A DNA stretch of 44,691 nt from the NCBI GenBank assembly GCA_009602725.1, contig WELB01000282.1, forward strand, positions 101,425-146,115, in the 5' to 3' direction. Source of the stretch: Spirogloea muscicola. Lineage: Eukaryota; Streptophyta; Zygnematophyceae; Spirogloeales; Spirogloeaceae. This document shows positions 43,699 to 44,691 of the stretch, piece after piece (position 1 is the first letter of the stretch; each line of letters begins with the position of its first letter). The position numbers and the translations under genes were made by a program. The notes beneath the pieces were generated by a model that saw only the letters and a program-made list of their open reading frames with translations, did no database searches and was not told the DNA's origin.

Positions 43699-43985
43699 GA
43701 AGTGTATCGAATGCGCCTGGCCGTCTCGCTGCAGAGGTCCATGGCCCGGGCGCTGCACCTTCGTGCCGGCAGAGCCCTCGCTGCTGCCTCTGGCTCTGGC
43801 CAGGGGACCCACTTCCAGGAGCCCAGCATCTCTGATCTGCGGCTGCTTAGCAGGGGTTTCTGAGTGTCTCGTAGCAGCTTTGTTTCTGTTACTTAGCGCT
43901 TCCCCTGGCCCCCTTCTCGTACTCTGTTCATTCTTTTTCGGGCTGGTTGTTCCAGCCCCTATTCTCAATGGGCGAGCACTTTCTT
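43699..43985 (+). mobile_element. LINE 3' end inserted beside the previous one
   Basis: Begins at aagtgtatcg, an internal point of the copy at 12481, and runs through the C-terminus (stop now preceded by TTC instead of TAC) and the hairpin at about 43940-43958 to the tail. The 8-bp ctttcctc is on both sides (43691-43698 and 43986-43993). Confidence 0.8.
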
Positions 43986-44211
43986 CTTTCCTCCACGGGC
44001 GCACGCCAAGGAGATCCGCTGGCTGGCCTCAACTACGCACTGGCTCACAACAGTGCACTGCTGGCCACGGTCGCGGCTCACCCGGGCGTCCACGCCCCCA
44101 CGTACGCCGACGATACAACGCTGGTGGGGCCGCCAGAGGACGTCGTGGCAGCCTTTGACACCTTCAAAGTGCAGCTGGCTTCGGCTTGGGCATCCGCGCA
44201 GCCAAGTGCAG

Positions 44212-44289
44212 TGGCCCTCTTTGTTCTTTGTTCATTCTTTTTTGGGCTGGCTTGTCCAGCCCCTATCCTCAATGGGCGAGCCCTTTCTT
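44212..44289 (+). mobile_element. 78-bp LINE-tail insertion
   Basis: Only the 3'UTR end: gggctgg-cttgt-ccagccc hairpin at about 44244-44262, and 'ctcaatgggcgagccctttcttc'-type tail. It is flanked by the 9-bp duplication caagtgcag (44203-44211 and 44290-44298). Confidence 0.85.
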
Positions 44290-44456
44290 CAAGTGCAGCG
44301 CTTGGTCTCCCCAGGGCCTGCCAGCCCTCCTGCACCTGCCCTCGGGCTGTCAGACACCAGCTGGGGGCTTTATCCTCCTCGGCGCCCCCATAGGCTCCCC
44401 AGCCTTTGTGGTGGAGCAGCTCCAGGCTCGACTGCAGGAGCACCTCCGGCCGGCGG

Positions 44457-44643
44457 GTGGGACCCACTTCCAGGAGCCCAGCATCTCTGATCTGCGGCTG
44501 CTTAGCAGGGGTTACTGAGTGTCTCGTAGCAGCTTTGTTTCTGTTACTTAGCGCTTCCCCTGGCCCCCTTCTCGTACTCTGTTCATTCTTTTTCGGGCTG
44601 GTTGTTCCAGCCCCTATTCTCAATGGGCGAGCACTTTCTTCTT
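44457..44643 (+). mobile_element. 187-bp LINE-tail insertion
   Basis: Contains the last 17 codons of the LINE protein (from THFQEPSISDLRLLSRGY), the 3'UTR and hairpin, ending gcactttcttctt. The 8-bp gccggcgg flanks it (44449-44456 and 44644-44651). Confidence 0.85.
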
Positions 44644-44691
44644 GCCGGCGGACCGCCTCCACATGCTGCAAGACATGCAGCTGGCGACCGC

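Larger units (their letters stand above)
43373..44691 (+). mobile_element. LINE reverse transcriptase, split by three LINE-tail insertions
   Basis: Pieces in order are DVIAEELRAAFPSLLPFF...GQPSDLLWRTGHG (43373-43493), then ARQGDPLAGLNYALAHN and TYADDTTLVGPPEDV (43986-44211), then GGFILLGAPIGSPAFVVEQL (44290-44456), then RLHMLQDMQLAT to the window edge. The YADD box is the reverse transcriptase active site. The interruptions are at 43494-43985, 44212-44289 and 44457-44643. Apart from these and one shifted codon near 44185, the frame is well kept, so the host copy is fairly young. It runs off the right edge. Confidence 0.8.

Noticed and set aside
44212-44289. Hairpin insert read as a MITE or DNA transposon
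   Set aside because: There are no terminal inverted repeats, and 5' ends differ between copies while the 3' end is constant.

Overview
The window looks like nuclear DNA of a green alga, probably a core chlorophyte; I cannot name the species. The reasons are genes dense with short spliceosomal introns, (CCG)n runs at gene starts, a land-plant/algal COV/LCV membrane protein, a cyanobacterial-type SUI1 protein with a possible transit peptide, a plant-like phosphohistidine phosphatase, and RLE-type LINE retrotransposons. There is no prokaryotic operon structure. Three blocks contain N: single bases at 4261 and 39141, and a gap at 24760-25146.

Layout. Positions 1-4085 hold LINE debris around a TLDc-domain gene (about 1757-2986, +). 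A SUI1-family gene follows (4160-5126, +). A gene-poor AT-rich stretch contains a foldback repeat (6109-6428). A gene for a segmented coiled-coil protein runs 11841-7001 (-). A LINE island sits at 12000-12845. The gene core comes next. REV3, the catalytic subunit of DNA polymerase zeta, runs from the assembly gap down to 13183 (-), with all catalytic motifs and both C-terminal cysteine motifs. A COV/LCV (DUF502) gene is divergent from it across the gap (to 27178, +). A PHPT1/janus-type phosphohistidine phosphatase (28552-27807, -) and a NudC-type Nudix NADH pyrophosphatase (31920-28761, -) complete the core. I rebuilt most exon boundaries by hand; phases close through almost every junction, apart from one short REV3 exon, two REV3 exons with uncertain edges, the starts of TLDc, COV and PHPT1, and possibly one exon of the coiled-coil gene.

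From about 32840 to the right end the window is a graveyard of non-LTR retrotransposons in both orientations: reverse transcriptase pieces, endonuclease-like C-terminal domains and, above all, dozens of 3' ends. The short repeats share one design. Each has the conserved C-terminus of the LINE protein (ending like LLTRGY-stop), then a 3'UTR, then a hairpin of the form GGGCTG...CAGCCC and a short pyrimidine-rich end. At the right edge three such 3' ends have inserted into one reverse transcriptase gene. Each is 5'-truncated at a different point and flanked by 8-9 bp duplications, and removing them rejoins the reading frame. This is the strongest novel signal here: a TPRT-like family whose dead copies are mostly hairpin-bearing tails, often arranged tail-to-tail.

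Other points of note are three independent GC-AG introns (SUI1, REV3, NudC), mostly phase-0 exons in the coiled-coil gene, and small GC-rich ATG-led fragments stranded between LINE tails. The cellular genes are unrelated single functions (translesion synthesis, NAD(H) turnover, phosphohistidine removal, translation, membrane protein), so no pathway cluster is implied.
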